Assembly: GCA_019828595.1 (NCBI GenBank)
Contig: JAHQRK010000005.1
Span: 1,984,001 to 2,048,000, forward strand
Length of the DNA: 64,000 nucleotides
Origin: Aphanomyces cochlioides
Taxonomy: Eukaryota > Oomycota > Saprolegniomycetes > Saprolegniales > Verrucalvaceae
Direction: 5' to 3'
Shown here: in pieces, positions 1 to 10,000 of the stretch
Layout: the number at the start of each line of letters is the position of its first letter
How positions within the stretch are numbered: the stretch's first letter is position 1
Notes under the pieces: generated by a model
The model's database searches: none
What the model was told of the DNA's origin: nothing
The model's input: the letters and a program-made list of their open reading frames with translations, nothing else
Translations under genes and position numbers: made by a program

Positions 1-2499
1 GAGCTGCTATTCACACACCAGCTCCATTCTCACCCTCGCTTGACTCCCATGCAACTTGTCAGTACGCTGGTGTTGCTGCACAAGAAAGGCCCCAAGTCAC
101 AGGCCAAGAACTATCGGCCCATTAGCCTACTCAACACGGATGTGAAAATCCTGACGAGTATTCTGGCTTATCGACTCCAGCGCCACATTCGACACATCAT
201 CCACCCGGACCAGCAAGGCTTTATCCGTCGAAGCAATATCCAAACCAATATTGCACGACTGGATGACATGCTGCACCACATCAAACTACACAGTCCGTCC
301 TCGATGGTGGCACTGCTTGACTTTGAGAAAGCTTTTGATCGCGTGGACCACGCGTACTTGCTCCGCGTCCTCCGTCACTATGGCTTTCCCGAAACCTTTG
401 TTGACATGGTTCGCGTACTGTACTCGGGCCGCAAGTCTCGCATCTTGGTGAACGGCTTCTTGTCCAAGCCAGTTCACATCTCACGCGGTGTGTTGCAAGG
501 TGATCCACTGTCGCCACTTCTGTTTGTGATCGCTTTGGAACCGATGTGCCAACTCCTACGGCAACACTCCAACTATGGCATCAAGTGTGGGGATCGCTAC
601 CACACTGGGAGTTACTTTGCCGACGACTCGCAACTCTATGCGGCAAATGAGACGTGCCTCCACCGGCAGCTTGCATTGGTTCAAACCTTTTGCGACAAGT
701 CTGGTTTCCGACTCAACGTAGACAAGACCCAAATTCTGACCTACAGCCAGTTGAATGGGAACCTTGCCTCACTACAAGTTACTTCCGACAGTCCCGTGAA
801 GGCTCTTGGTATCTTGGTTGCGCCCAATCTTTCTCCATTGGCACGTTTCAATTACGTGTTTGAGAAGTTTGTGGCTCGCTTGTCTTTGTGGCTCTACAAG
901 GCTCGAACCATGGCCGGAAAAGTCACTATCCTGCACAGCATATGTCTGCCTGTGTTATGGTACCAACTGGCTTTTGTCCCTGCCGACAAAGACCTGGCCA
1001 AAAAGATCGACAAGGCCATGCTTCAATTTATGCATGGTGAAGAAATCAACCCATCCTCCTCTGTCCATGGCCTCCGTTTGATCAAAAAGGAGATCCTATT
1101 CATGCCGAAGAAGTCCGGTGGCTTAGGCCTGCACCATGCACTTGCTTTATGGCAACAACACAACCGCTCTGTCATGATCAGATGCATTCAAGCCATCACC
1201 ACCCCACCCCGCAAGTCTGCCATGTCTGCCTGGATTACGCCGGGCTATACTCTCCTCGAGAAGGCTTTTCATCCATGGGGTTCCCCCCGAGATCTCCTCT
1301 TGGCAAATGGCTCTTCTGCATTCATCAGACAACTGTACAAGAATCCCAATATCACTCCAATGTGGAAAGCCTTATTGAGTAGCTGGTTTGAATCCCGCTG
1401 GACTCCGTACGGCTGTCCAAATCACATCTCATCTTTGGATGTTCCCCTTTGGCACAACTCGTATCTGCCTGGACTCGAAGACCTATACGATCAGTGCTCT
1501 ACATCGACGCAAGACCAAGCCAATGTATTGGCTTCGCTTCACATCACGAAGTTGTCGCATTTGTTGACTCCGTGTCAGCGAGTTTGGCCAGCTTCGATCT
1601 TGTTCGACAAAATCAACCGTGCCTGCCGCCAAGCCAATTTTGTCCCTCCAACGAAACAATGGATCTCAATCTTGGTGACCAAGTTATCACGATTGTTTGA
1701 GATTGTTTCTGAAGAGGATGCTCCCGTGTTCCACTTGCCGACGCCAAGCTCTGAATGGATGGAATGGCACTGGATGATTCACCCTGACTCGAGTCCGATC
1801 TTGTTGGCGCTTGCGACTTCGAAATCGGCTAAGATCAGAGCTTCTCCAGCTGTCAGCTCGTCCATTCTTCCTACCAAGCATCTCAACCTGCCATCCAACT
1901 TTTACGAAGACCCCAAGCGCCTTACCCAACTTGCCGCCTTCCTCCAACCCGACCACATTCTCCCTCGATATGGAGAGTTCATTTTCAAGACCCTTCTCCG
2001 CGCCAACGCCATGCAATATCTGTTTCAGTACCAAGACCCCAAGCCGACGTGTGTCTTCTGTCGTGTCAATGAGACGTACGAGCATTTCCTGTTCTCTTGT
2101 GGATATGGTCAATCTGTTTGGTATTCCTTCAAGACAATCCAGCGACTGCTCGAGTGTTCCTTTCCGTCAACGTGTCTGGAAATGTTCTACGAGACGCCCA
2201 AGCCGTCCGATGGATACTACATCCGTGGCTATCTGAAGATCTGGCCGATTGTCCGAGCCTGCGTGTATTATCAAATATGGCTCCAACGTGCCGATCGCAC
2301 CTTTCGACCCGACCTCACAGCGAAGAGTCCGATGGAAGTTGCCATTCATGCTGCCTCTTTGATCAAGCTACATCTACAACAGCTCCTGGTTGATCTCCCT
2401 CTCAAGAAGGGATACACCAAGGTATTCAATGTGCTCAAGCATCTATCTTCGGACCCCTGGTTACGTCAACACATCATTCCTGACAGTGTCGTTTCATGA
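1..2499 (+). CDS. ORF2 C-terminal part (reverse transcriptase and zinc knuckle), copy A, open at left edge
   Basis: The reading frame is open from base 1, the codon for about residue 520 of the 1,351-residue ORF2, through the TGA at 2497-2499. It holds most of the reverse transcriptase: the NYRPISLLN block, LLDFEKAFDRVDH with the first catalytic Asp, QGDPLSP and FADD with the two other catalytic Asp. The CX2CX7HX4C knuckle near the C terminus is also present. The endonuclease domain lies beyond the left edge. No frameshift or stop is seen. The sequence is almost identical to the same stretch of copy C, including the SSDPWL variant near the end. Whether the full ORF is intact cannot be judged from this window. 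Confidence 0.93.
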   Translation, partial: ELLFTHQLHSHPRLTPMQLVSTLVLLHKKGPKSQAKNYRPISLLNTDVKILTSILAYRLQRHIRHIIHPDQQGFIRRSNIQTNIARLDDMLHHIKLHSPSSMVALLDFEKAFDRVDHAYLLRVLRHYGFPETFVDMVRVLYSGRKSRILVNGFLSKPVHISRGVLQGDPLSPLLFVIALEPMCQLLRQHSNYGIKCGDRYHTGSYFADDSQLYAANETCLHRQLALVQTFCDKSGFRLNVDKTQILTYSQLNGNLASLQVTSDSPVKALGILVAPNLSPLARFNYVFEKFVARLSLWLYKARTMAGKVTILHSICLPVLWYQLAFVPADKDLAKKIDKAMLQFMHGEEINPSSSVHGLRLIKKEILFMPKKSGGLGLHHALALWQQHNRSVMIRCIQAITTPPRKSAMSAWITPGYTLLEKAFHPWGSPRDLLLANGSSAFIRQLYKNPNITPMWKALLSSWFESRWTPYGCPNHISSLDVPLWHNSYLPGLEDLYDQCSTSTQDQANVLASLHITKLSHLLTPCQRVWPASILFDKINRACRQANFVPPTKQWISILVTKLSRLFEIVSEEDAPVFHLPTPSSEWMEWHWMIHPDSSPILLALATSKSAKIRASPAVSSSILPTKHLNLPSNFYEDPKRLTQLAAFLQPDHILPRYGEFIFKTLLRANAMQYLFQYQDPKPTCVFCRVNETYEHFLFSCGYGQSVWYSFKTIQRLLECSFPSTCLEMFYETPKPSDGYYIRGYLKIWPIVRACVYYQIWLQRADRTFRPDLTAKSPMEVAIHAASLIKLHLQQLLVDLPLKKGYTKVFNVLKHLSSDPWLRQHIIPDSVVS

Positions 2500-2644
2500 G
2501 TGAGCTGACGGCTCACCACTTCATCTCCTGTTCAATGACCACTTTGCCATATTCTGTTTTCCAAGTTCTATTTATACAGTACGAGGCAAATTAGTAAGTC
2601 ATTAGGGCCTTTGCTCAAAAATAAGGTTAATACAACTCATTTAA
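1..2644 (+). mobile_element. LINE copy A, 3' part only, cut by window edge
   Basis: This is the 3' 2.6 kb of the element in plus orientation: ORF2 from about residue 520, then the complete 146-nt 3' UTR ending CATTTAA at 2644. The next bases, CCATGATCCAGAG, belong to ORF2 of minus-strand copy B, so A is inserted in B in opposite orientation. Insertion point and sequence match copy C inside copy F (8630-11286). A and C are therefore probably one insertion duplicated together with its host rather than two events. The left part lies outside the window. Confidence 0.93.
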
Positions 2645-2657
2645 CCATGATCCAGAG
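2645..2657. repeat. Target site at the 3' end of copy A (CCATGATCCAGAG)
   Basis: The bases directly after the element end CATTTAA are CCATGATCCAGAG, which is ORF2 of the host copy on the other strand. The matching left arm lies outside the window. The same 13-mer flanks copy C at 6688-6700 and 11274-11286. Confidence 0.8.
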
Positions 2658-3466
2658 CCATGGCGCAATGTTTGACGCTTTGTGATGATACGACAAGCCA
2701 CGTGGTCAGCCTGTGGAACGTGTGGCATGTGCGTCGCCTTCCAATGACGAAGACCCGCCAAGGTGGACGAACAAAAGATGTAGTCAAGTCGGTTGGTGAG
2801 TGTGGGACTTGTGAAGGTTCTTGCCACGGGGTTTTGACGGCGAAACAGATCCACCAGAGACAAACTGTGCATCCATTGTTCCAGTTGAAGGGTGCCGGCC
2901 ATGGTGGAGGTACTGGGTCTCAACGAATCCAAATCTTTGTTGAGAGTGCAGTTGAAATCTCCTCCAACAATGTGGAGCGCATGTGGAGGAAAGTCGCGTG
3001 GCAATTCTTCGAAGTAACTTGCTCGTTGTTGGAAGGCTGCCGGCGCATAGATATTGTGGAGAACGACTGTCAGTGGACCCAGAGTACATCGCACTTGTAG
3101 ATAACGACCACGAAGCACTGGGTTGTCATGAGGGACTTGAGTGGCGTTCTTCAAAGGAGAGTGAGGATGTATCAACGTAGCCAGACCTCCAGTGGCTGGC
3201 GACGTGAATACTTCAGGGTAAATAGGCTCTTCAAAGAACAAAGAGCCTTCGTGGTTTGTGATGCGTTGCCAATGGAACGCAACACGGTCGTGGAGACTTG
3301 GCGTGCGGAAACGGGTTTCTTGGATAAAGGAAACGTCGTGAACACTTGATAGTTTGTCGAGGATGTACCGATGACTGTTGGAGAAGCCATTGGTGTTGAG
3401 GGAGATGATTTGTGGGTCCCAGTCCACGAGTTCAGTTGGGACATCGGAGAAGTTGTTGTCACTCAT
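2645..3466 (-). pseudogene. ORF2 N-terminal fragment (endonuclease domain), copy B
   Basis: This is the first 274 codons of ORF2 from the ATG at 3464-3466, covering essentially the entire AP-endonuclease-like domain: LNTNG, QETR, NIYAP, GGDFNC, RLDYIF and the ADH motif. The frame then runs into the antisense end of copy A and stops after five foreign residues. An endonuclease-only product is conceivable but there is no evidence that it is made. It carries the MSD start variant and a GAATAC variant at about 3203 shared with F, which supports B and F being duplicates in this part. Confidence 0.9.
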
Positions 3467-3544
3467 CACGAGTACAGATGAAAATGAGTAGAATGGAGGG
3501 GTCAGAGGGGAGGTTGAAATGGATTGAAGCAGGGGATAGAAGCC

Positions 3545-6500
3545 TTAGAGTTGATCGTCCTCCAAATCGAGGGGATCAATTTCGTCGGCGTTCATGGAGT
3601 GGTGAGCTTTGCTGCAGAGCTCGTCGATGTGGTAATTGTTGGTGATGCTTTTGAGCATCGAGATGGCCGACAAGACGGGAGCCGGCAAAGTGAACTTCTC
3701 GAGATTGTCGCTGAAGTTTTCGATCAAAGCAAACAGCGACCAGTCCGTCAAGCAGTTGGTGTCAGGCAATCTTGTTGCTTCTTGGTTCAATAGAACAGTC
3801 AGTGCCTCCGAGTTTGTGTAGAGGTCTGGGGCCCGATTTGAGAGGAATAAGTCAATCGTAGCAAGTGCAAAGAGGATGCGCTTGATCTCTGGTATGTCCG
3901 TGGTCAATTCTTCCAAGATTTCTGACGGGTGAATCTTGTATTGAGCCATGAAGTTGACGTGATGTTTGTAGTTGTGAGGCTTGCCTTGAGCTTTTAACAA
4001 AGCCATCTTGCGCTCAATAGTCTTGGTTGCAACAAGTGACTGAAACAAACTGAGGTCTTCATCTTGTGCGTACATAGCATGTGCAACGAGCTGAGGATCA
4101 TCTCGCAAAATGCGTTGACATTCGGTGATACTGCCTTCGACTTTCTTGTCTCGAATGATCTTCTTCGCCAATTCGAGGTGGGCTGCAGCAGACTTGTTAA
4201 GTCGTTGTTTCTTCGCTTTGCCTTTGGTCTTTTTCGGGCGTGGCGCACTTGAATCTTCCAATACAATTCGAGGCACTGCAAAGTCTTCAAACGAGAGTTC
4301 CACGTCGTCTTCTTCGAGGATATGAAAACGGTTGGATGTCGGCAGGGGATCCAAACGTGGGGACGAAGGCAAAGTACGTTTTGGAGCTGGTCCAGACCGG
4401 TAGCCCGTTACCAATTGAAGGTCCAGCGAGTTCTTGGGCTGCTCACTTGGTGGAGCAAGAGCGGGCGATTCGTTGGTAGACATTTCCACATCTTCTTGTT
4501 GTTTGTCTTGTCCATTGTTGTTAGGGGGATCGCTGTCACCAGACATATCGACATCAGAGCCATGAGAAGGAGCTGTTGGCTGTGGTTGTTCATCTTGACG
4601 ATCTCCAGATGCCTCAGTTGAGTCGGCCTCGCCTTCCGCATTTGTTCCAAGGTCTTGATCATGATCGTCTCCATCAGGTTCAGGTTCTTTTTCTCCTGAC
4701 GGAGGAGATTTTGCCGCTGCCTTGGCCGCTTTTGCCTTCGCTTTTTCAGCCTTGGCCTCTGCACGTCGTGAAACAATCGACGGAGGCAATGTCTTGTTCA
4801 GAGCAGCGATCTTGTGCTGAAACACGACGACAAAAGGCTGACCCGACGGATCCGTAATGGTGATTTCGCGTAGTGCGTCGCCGGATTTTGGCACCAACAC
4901 TGCAGGAGGCGCAGACGACTTGAAAATGACTCTCAAATGCGGCGACTTGATGTTCTGACCAGCAGTAGGGTTGAATGCTGCTATCACTGACTTGGTCAAT
5001 GCAGCCATTTTCTTGACAATTGCCTTGGCCATCGAAGGGTGACTGACCTTGTTGAACGTAACGTAGTAGTTGTTGCCATAACGCGAGTACTTGGGAACCA
5101 GGAAGTCTTTGCCACCAAGTCGAAACGTTGTGCCTCCCATTTCCACGCACGTAGACAAGTTGTAACTTGAGATCACAATGGTCTGTGGGTTCTTCTTGTG
5201 GATCAAAATGTTCGGAAATTTGGAGCCCCATAACGAACCAGGATTTTCCTTGACAAATTGATCGCAGATGACTTTTTCGGACCAGTCCTTGTAGCCTTCG
5301 CCCAACTTGACTGTGAGCTCGTACACTTGGGACTGGGGGGTGAGCAAAATGTTTTCAATGAAGGCGTCCATGTCACCAGAGTCTTTGTAGAATGCGTCCG
5401 CCATGGCCTCGCATCGCGCAATATCGTCATCGGCAATAGCATGAGCACCAGTGTTGCGATGTTTCGCGCCTTTGGGGGCATTGCCTTGCTTGGAATCTTT
5501 CTTGGACGAAGCTGAATCCTTGCCGGGAGTCTTTTGCGTCCATGGATTGGCCTTTTCAGCGTTTTGTTGCTCTTGATCGCCTTGTATTTTGTCTGCCGCG
5601 GAAGGAGGGTCAACAGCGCCATTTCCTTGAGCAACGGATTTGTCGACAATGTCTTGATTTGACTGGTCATTGTCATTGTTTGTCGATTGTTCCTCTTGAA
5701 TAACTTCTCCAGGAGTATCACACGGCTTCGCTTGGCCGTTAATGTCGCCTGACCCATCCACCTCCGAGTGAATTTGAGTATTTCCCTCGTCGGTTAAGGC
5801 CTCGGTTTCAGTAGAATCCTTCCCCTCGGCGTCTCCAGAGACCATATCCACGTCCTCTTGAGATTTTTCTTCTTCCTCTCCCGTTCTAGGAGGCTCAGCA
5901 CAGGGGGCGACGCGGTTGGTGGCTGCTGGCTCAGTCCCATTGGTCACGAGAAAGGCCGGGGCCAGACCCCCAGTGACAGGGGTAGAAGGGGAATCCATGC
6001 CATCCCCGCAGCACGGTGACTGGGGTACACCATTGCTCCGGCGAGAACCCAAATCGGGATACCGCCCCCGCCCCTCCGAAGAGGCCCCTGGGGGGAAGTA
6101 GACAGAACCGCAGGGTGTGCCCATAGGGGGGGCCCTCGTAGCCTCTAGGGCTGGCATGGACCCCGTTTTCTCGCCGCCTTCACTGGGGATCGACTCCAAT
6201 TGGAGTCCAGGGAAGCAGCCACCACAGGCACAAGGCCCCAGTGGTTCGCCCTCCTGAGTGAGGGCTTCGCTAGACAAGTTAACGACAGTGATCTGGGGGT
6301 CAACCACTGACCCACTGAGGTTGACCCCCCCTGGAACTCCGGCGAGTGGAGCACCAGGTGAAGCGCTGGGGGAGCGAGACGCAGATTGGTCTCCAGAGAC
6401 GCTGTTGGGGTCGAACTCGACCTCCACTTCGGCCCTAGGGTTAGGTGTAGAGACATTACTCACACCACTTCCGCCATCCTGATTGGACGACGAAAGTGGG

Positions 6501-6583
6501 TGAGGTGATACAATACCTGGAATGATGGTGACTCCGTGAGTGTTGGTCTCACGGAGCTCGGAACAGCTGTTGGCGTTGGACAT
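3545..6583 (-). CDS. ORF1 protein of the LINE, copy B, intact 1,012 codons
   Basis: The complete ORF1 runs from ATG at 6581-6583 to TAA at 3545-3547, 3,039 nt like the intact reference copies. The ATG is chosen because it is the first AUG in the 61-nt leader and has A at -3. The frame is open further upstream but without an in-frame ATG inside the element. The protein has a long low-complexity acidic and Ser/Pro/Gly-rich first third, a compact central region (about residues 390-600), an Ala/Lys-rich helix, a basic stretch and an alpha-helical C terminus. Its domain layout is described under copy O. Differences from copy F include Ile for Thr at about residue 98 and a Ser for Thr change near residue 328. 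Its partner ORF2 is broken, so this copy is not autonomous. Confidence 0.9.
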   Translation of the reverse strand: MSNANSCSELRETNTHGVTIIPGIVSPHPLSSSNQDGGSGVSNVSTPNPRAEVEVEFDPNSVSGDQSASRSPSASPGAPLAGVPGGVNLSGSVVDPQITVVNLSSEALTQEGEPLGPCACGGCFPGLQLESIPSEGGEKTGSMPALEATRAPPMGTPCGSVYFPPGASSEGRGRYPDLGSRRSNGVPQSPCCGDGMDSPSTPVTGGLAPAFLVTNGTEPAATNRVAPCAEPPRTGEEEEKSQEDVDMVSGDAEGKDSTETEALTDEGNTQIHSEVDGSGDINGQAKPCDTPGEVIQEEQSTNNDNDQSNQDIVDKSVAQGNGAVDPPSAADKIQGDQEQQNAEKANPWTQKTPGKDSASSKKDSKQGNAPKGAKHRNTGAHAIADDDIARCEAMADAFYKDSGDMDAFIENILLTPQSQVYELTVKLGEGYKDWSEKVICDQFVKENPGSLWGSKFPNILIHKKNPQTIVISSYNLSTCVEMGGTTFRLGGKDFLVPKYSRYGNNYYVTFNKVSHPSMAKAIVKKMAALTKSVIAAFNPTAGQNIKSPHLRVIFKSSAPPAVLVPKSGDALREITITDPSGQPFVVVFQHKIAALNKTLPPSIVSRRAEAKAEKAKAKAAKAAAKSPPSGEKEPEPDGDDHDQDLGTNAEGEADSTEASGDRQDEQPQPTAPSHGSDVDMSGDSDPPNNNGQDKQQEDVEMSTNESPALAPPSEQPKNSLDLQLVTGYRSGPAPKRTLPSSPRLDPLPTSNRFHILEEDDVELSFEDFAVPRIVLEDSSAPRPKKTKGKAKKQRLNKSAAAHLELAKKIIRDKKVEGSITECQRILRDDPQLVAHAMYAQDEDLSLFQSLVATKTIERKMALLKAQGKPHNYKHHVNFMAQYKIHPSEILEELTTDIPEIKRILFALATIDLFLSNRAPDLYTNSEALTVLLNQEATRLPDTNCLTDWSLFALIENFSDNLEKFTLPAPVLSAISMLKSITNNYHIDELCSKAHHSMNADEIDPLDLEDDQL

Positions 6584-6646
6584 TTTGAGCGCGGCGGCAC
6601 TTGATAACTTCTTGACTTGAGGGGTACGAGGCAAATTCGGAAGTTG

Positions 6647-6700
6647 TCGGCCGCTCGTGGTAGACGAAGTAGCCAAGTTGGAGCTTTCCATGATCCAGAG
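6647..6700 (-). pseudogene. ORF2 sliver of copy F between B and C
   Basis: On the minus strand this is ORF2 of host copy F at about nucleotides 810-863, codons for GSGSWKAPTWLL and the following residues. It is the piece of F left between the C insertion on its right and the B insertion on its left. It shows that B and C both lie within F. The bases just before B's 5' end include CCACGAGCGGCCGA, which begins with CCA like the confirmed target sites. Confidence 0.88.
6688..6700. repeat. Target-site duplication of copy C, left arm
   Basis: CCATGATCCAGAG, 13 bp, is repeated exactly at 11274-11286 on the other side of C. It begins with CCA on the strand that continues the element's 3' end. Confidence 0.93.
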
Positions 6701-6703
6701 AGC

Positions 6704-6994
6704 CGGGCCCCAGACCTCTACACAAACTCGGAGGCACTGACTGTTCTATTGAACCAAGAAGCAACAAGATTGCCTGACACCAACTGCTTGACGGACTGGT
6801 CGCTGTTTGCTTTGATCGAAAACTTCAGCGACAATCTCGAGAAGTTCACTTTGCCGGCTCCCGTCTTGTCGGCCATCTCGATGCTCAAAAGCATCACCAA
6901 CAATTACCACATCGACGAGCTCTGCAGCAAAGCTCACCACTCCATGAACGCCGACGAAATTGATCCCCTCGATTTGGAGGACGATCAACTCTAA
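6704..6994 (+). pseudogene. ORF1 C-terminal tail, copy C
   Basis: Only codons 917-1012 of ORF1 remain, from the RAPDLYTN motif to the TAA at 6992-6994. No start codon in a sensible context precedes it, so it is a 5'-truncation remnant. The 78-nt spacer to ORF2 follows intact. Confidence 0.92.
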
Positions 6995-7072
6995 GGCTTC
7001 TATCCCCTGCTTCAATCCATTTCAACCTCCCCTCTGACCCCTCCATTCTACTCATTTTCATCTGTACTCGTG

Positions 7073-10000
7073 ATGATTGACAACAACTTCTCCGATGTCC
7101 CAACTGAACTCGTGGACTGGGACCCACAAATCATCTCCCTCAACACCAATGGCTTCTCCAACAGTCATCGGTACATCCTCGACAAACTATCAAGTGTTCA
7201 CGACGTTTCCTTTATCCAAGAAACCCGTTTCCGCACGCCAAGTCTCCACGACCGTGTTGCGTTCCATTGGCAACGCATCACAAACCACGAAGGCTCTTTG
7301 TTCTTTGAAGAGCCTATTTACCCTGAAGTATCCACGTCGCCAGCCACTGGAGGTCTGGCTACGTTGATACATCCTCACTCTCCTTTGAAGAACGCCACTC
7401 AAGTCCCTCATGACAACCCAGTGCTTCGTGGTCGTTATCTACAAGTGCGATGTACTCTGGGTCCACTGACAGTCGTTCTCCACAATATCTATGCGCCGGC
7501 AGCCTTCCAACAACGAGCAAGTTACTTCGAAGAATTGCCACGCGACTTTCCTCCACATGCGCTCCACATTGTTGGAGGAGATTTCAACTGCACTCTCAAC
7601 AAAGATTTGGATTCGTTGAGACCCAGTACCTCCACCATGGCCGGCACCCTTCAACTGGAACAATGGATGCACAGTTTGTCTCTGGTGGATCTGTTTCGCC
7701 GTCAAAACCCCGTGGCAAGAACCTTCACAAGTCCCACACTCACCAACCGACTCGACTACATCTTTTGTTCGTCCACCTTGGCGGGTCTTCGTCATTGGAA
7801 GGCGACGCACATGCCACACGTTCCACAGGCTGACCACGTGGCTTGTCGTATCATCACAAAGCGTCAAACATTGCGCCATGGCTCTGGATCATGGAAAGCT
7901 CCAACTTGGCTACTTCGTCTACCACGAGCGGCCGAGATTGTTCATGGATGTCTGGATCGATTTTTGGACAAGTCTCCAACATTCCACAATATCTCCAAGG
8001 CCTACGACATACTGGTCAATGATATCCGCTCCCAACTCAAAGAATTCCATTCTCAACGATTGGAGAAACAACGTCTGCCGTTGAAGAAGTTAGCTGTCGA
8101 GATCGCTTCGCTTTTGCAAGTCCCCAACATGCGTCAAGATTCAGTGCTGGTGGATCGAGTGCGAGACCTTCAAAAGCAAATTCACGAGCTGCAAGATCGA
8201 GACAAGCAGTTTCGTCAAGACCAGGCGTTCCAACTTCACTTGTACAAAGCAGAGCGCTCGTCCAAGTTCCACTTCATGTCCCCTGTCCCTACCCCCTTGA
8301 AGAAGACAGTCTTCAAAGAGTTGGTGGATGTCAATGGAAATGTTGTCTCCAATCAACAAGGCATGTCTGACGTCCTGGTCGACTACTACAAGGACTTGTT
8401 TGCAGCTCCCGAGGTGCAGCGATCTGGAGACGAAGTGTCGTCATTTCTGACCCCATTGACTCGACACAAGCAACTGCCAGAGCAAGCCCAGAAAGAGCTG
8501 TCGGCTCCCTTGCGCGCCAACGAGTTCTATCATGCTATTCGACACAGCAGTTCGAACTCAGCGCCAGGTCCCAACGCTCTGCCATTCGAAGTCCTCAAAC
8601 TTGCACCTCACAAGTGGTCGTTGGTATTGGAGCTGCTATTCACACACCAGCTCCATTCTCACCCTCGCTTGACTCCCATGCAACTTGTCAGTACGCTGGT
8701 GTTGCTGCACAAGAAAGGCCCCAAGTCACAGGCCAAGAACTATCGGCCCATTAGCCTACTCAACACGGATGTGAAAATCCTGACGAGTATTCTGGCTTAT
8801 CGACTCCAGCGCCACATTCGACACATCATCCACCCGGACCAGCAAGGCTTTATCCGTCGAAGCAATATCCAAACCAATATTGCACGACTGGATGACATGC
8901 TGCACCACATCAAACTACACAGTCCGTCCTCGATGGTGGCACTGCTTGACTTTGAGAAAGCTTTTGATCGCGTGGACCACGCGTACTTGCTCCGCGTCCT
9001 CCGTCACTATGGCTTTCCCGAAACCTTTGTTGACATGGTTCGCGTACTGTACTCGGGCCGCAAGTCTCGCATCTTGGTGAACGGCTTCTTGTCCAAGCCA
9101 GTTCACATCTCACGCGGTGTGTTGCAAGGTGATCCACTGTCGCCACTTCTGTTTGTGATCGCTTTGGAACCGATGTGCCAACTCCTACGGCAACACTCCA
9201 ACTATGGCATCAAGTGTGGGGATCGCTACCACACTGGGAGTTACTTTGCCGACGACTCGCAACTCTATGCGGCAAATGAGACGTGCCTCCACCGGCAGCT
9301 TGCATTGGTTCAAACCTTTTGCGACAAGTCTGGTTTCCGACTCAACGTAGACAAGACCCAAATTCTGACCTACAGCCAGTTGAATGGGAACCTTGCCTCA
9401 CTACAAGTTACTTCCGACAGTCCCGTGAAGGCTCTTGGTATCTTGGTTGCGCCCAATCTTTCTCCATTGGCACGTTTCAATTACGTGTTTGAGAAGTTTG
9501 TGGCTCGCTTGTCTTTGTGGCTCTACAAGGCTCGAACCATGGCCGGAAAAGTCACTATCCTGCACAGCATATGTCTGCCTGTGTTATGGTACCAACTGGC
9601 TTTTGTCCCTGCCGACAAAGACCTGGCCAAAAAGATCGACAAGGCCATGCTTCAATTTATGCATGGTGAAGAAATCAACCCATCCTCCTCTGTCCATGGC
9701 CTCCGTTTGATCAAAAAGGAGATCCTATTCATGCCGAAGAAGTCCGGTGGCTTAGGCCTGCACCATGCACTTGCTTTATGGCAACAACACAACCGCTCTG
9801 TCATGATCAGATGCATTCAAGCCATCACCACCCCACCCCGCAAGTCTGCCATGTCTGCCTGGATTACGCCGGGCTATACTCTCCTCGAGAAGGCTTTTCA
9901 TCCATGGGGTTCCCCCCGAGATCTCCTCTTGGCAAATGGCTCTTCTGCATTCATCAGACAACTGTACAAGAATCCCAATATCACTCCAATGTGGAAAGCC

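Larger units (their letters stand above)
2645..6644 (-). mobile_element. LINE copy B, complete 5' end, ORF2 interrupted by A
   Basis: Read on the minus strand, B starts at 6644 with ACTTCCGAATTTGCC, the family's true 5' end. It runs through ORF1, the spacer and the first 822 nt of ORF2, where A interrupts it. At its 5' side, two extra bases (6645-6646) separate it from an ORF2 fragment of F (6647-6700), so B is inserted in F in the same orientation. B is nearly identical to F. The differences I spotted lie in its 5' half, which fits a recombinant B/F unit. Its 3' end lies beyond A, outside the window. Confidence 0.88.
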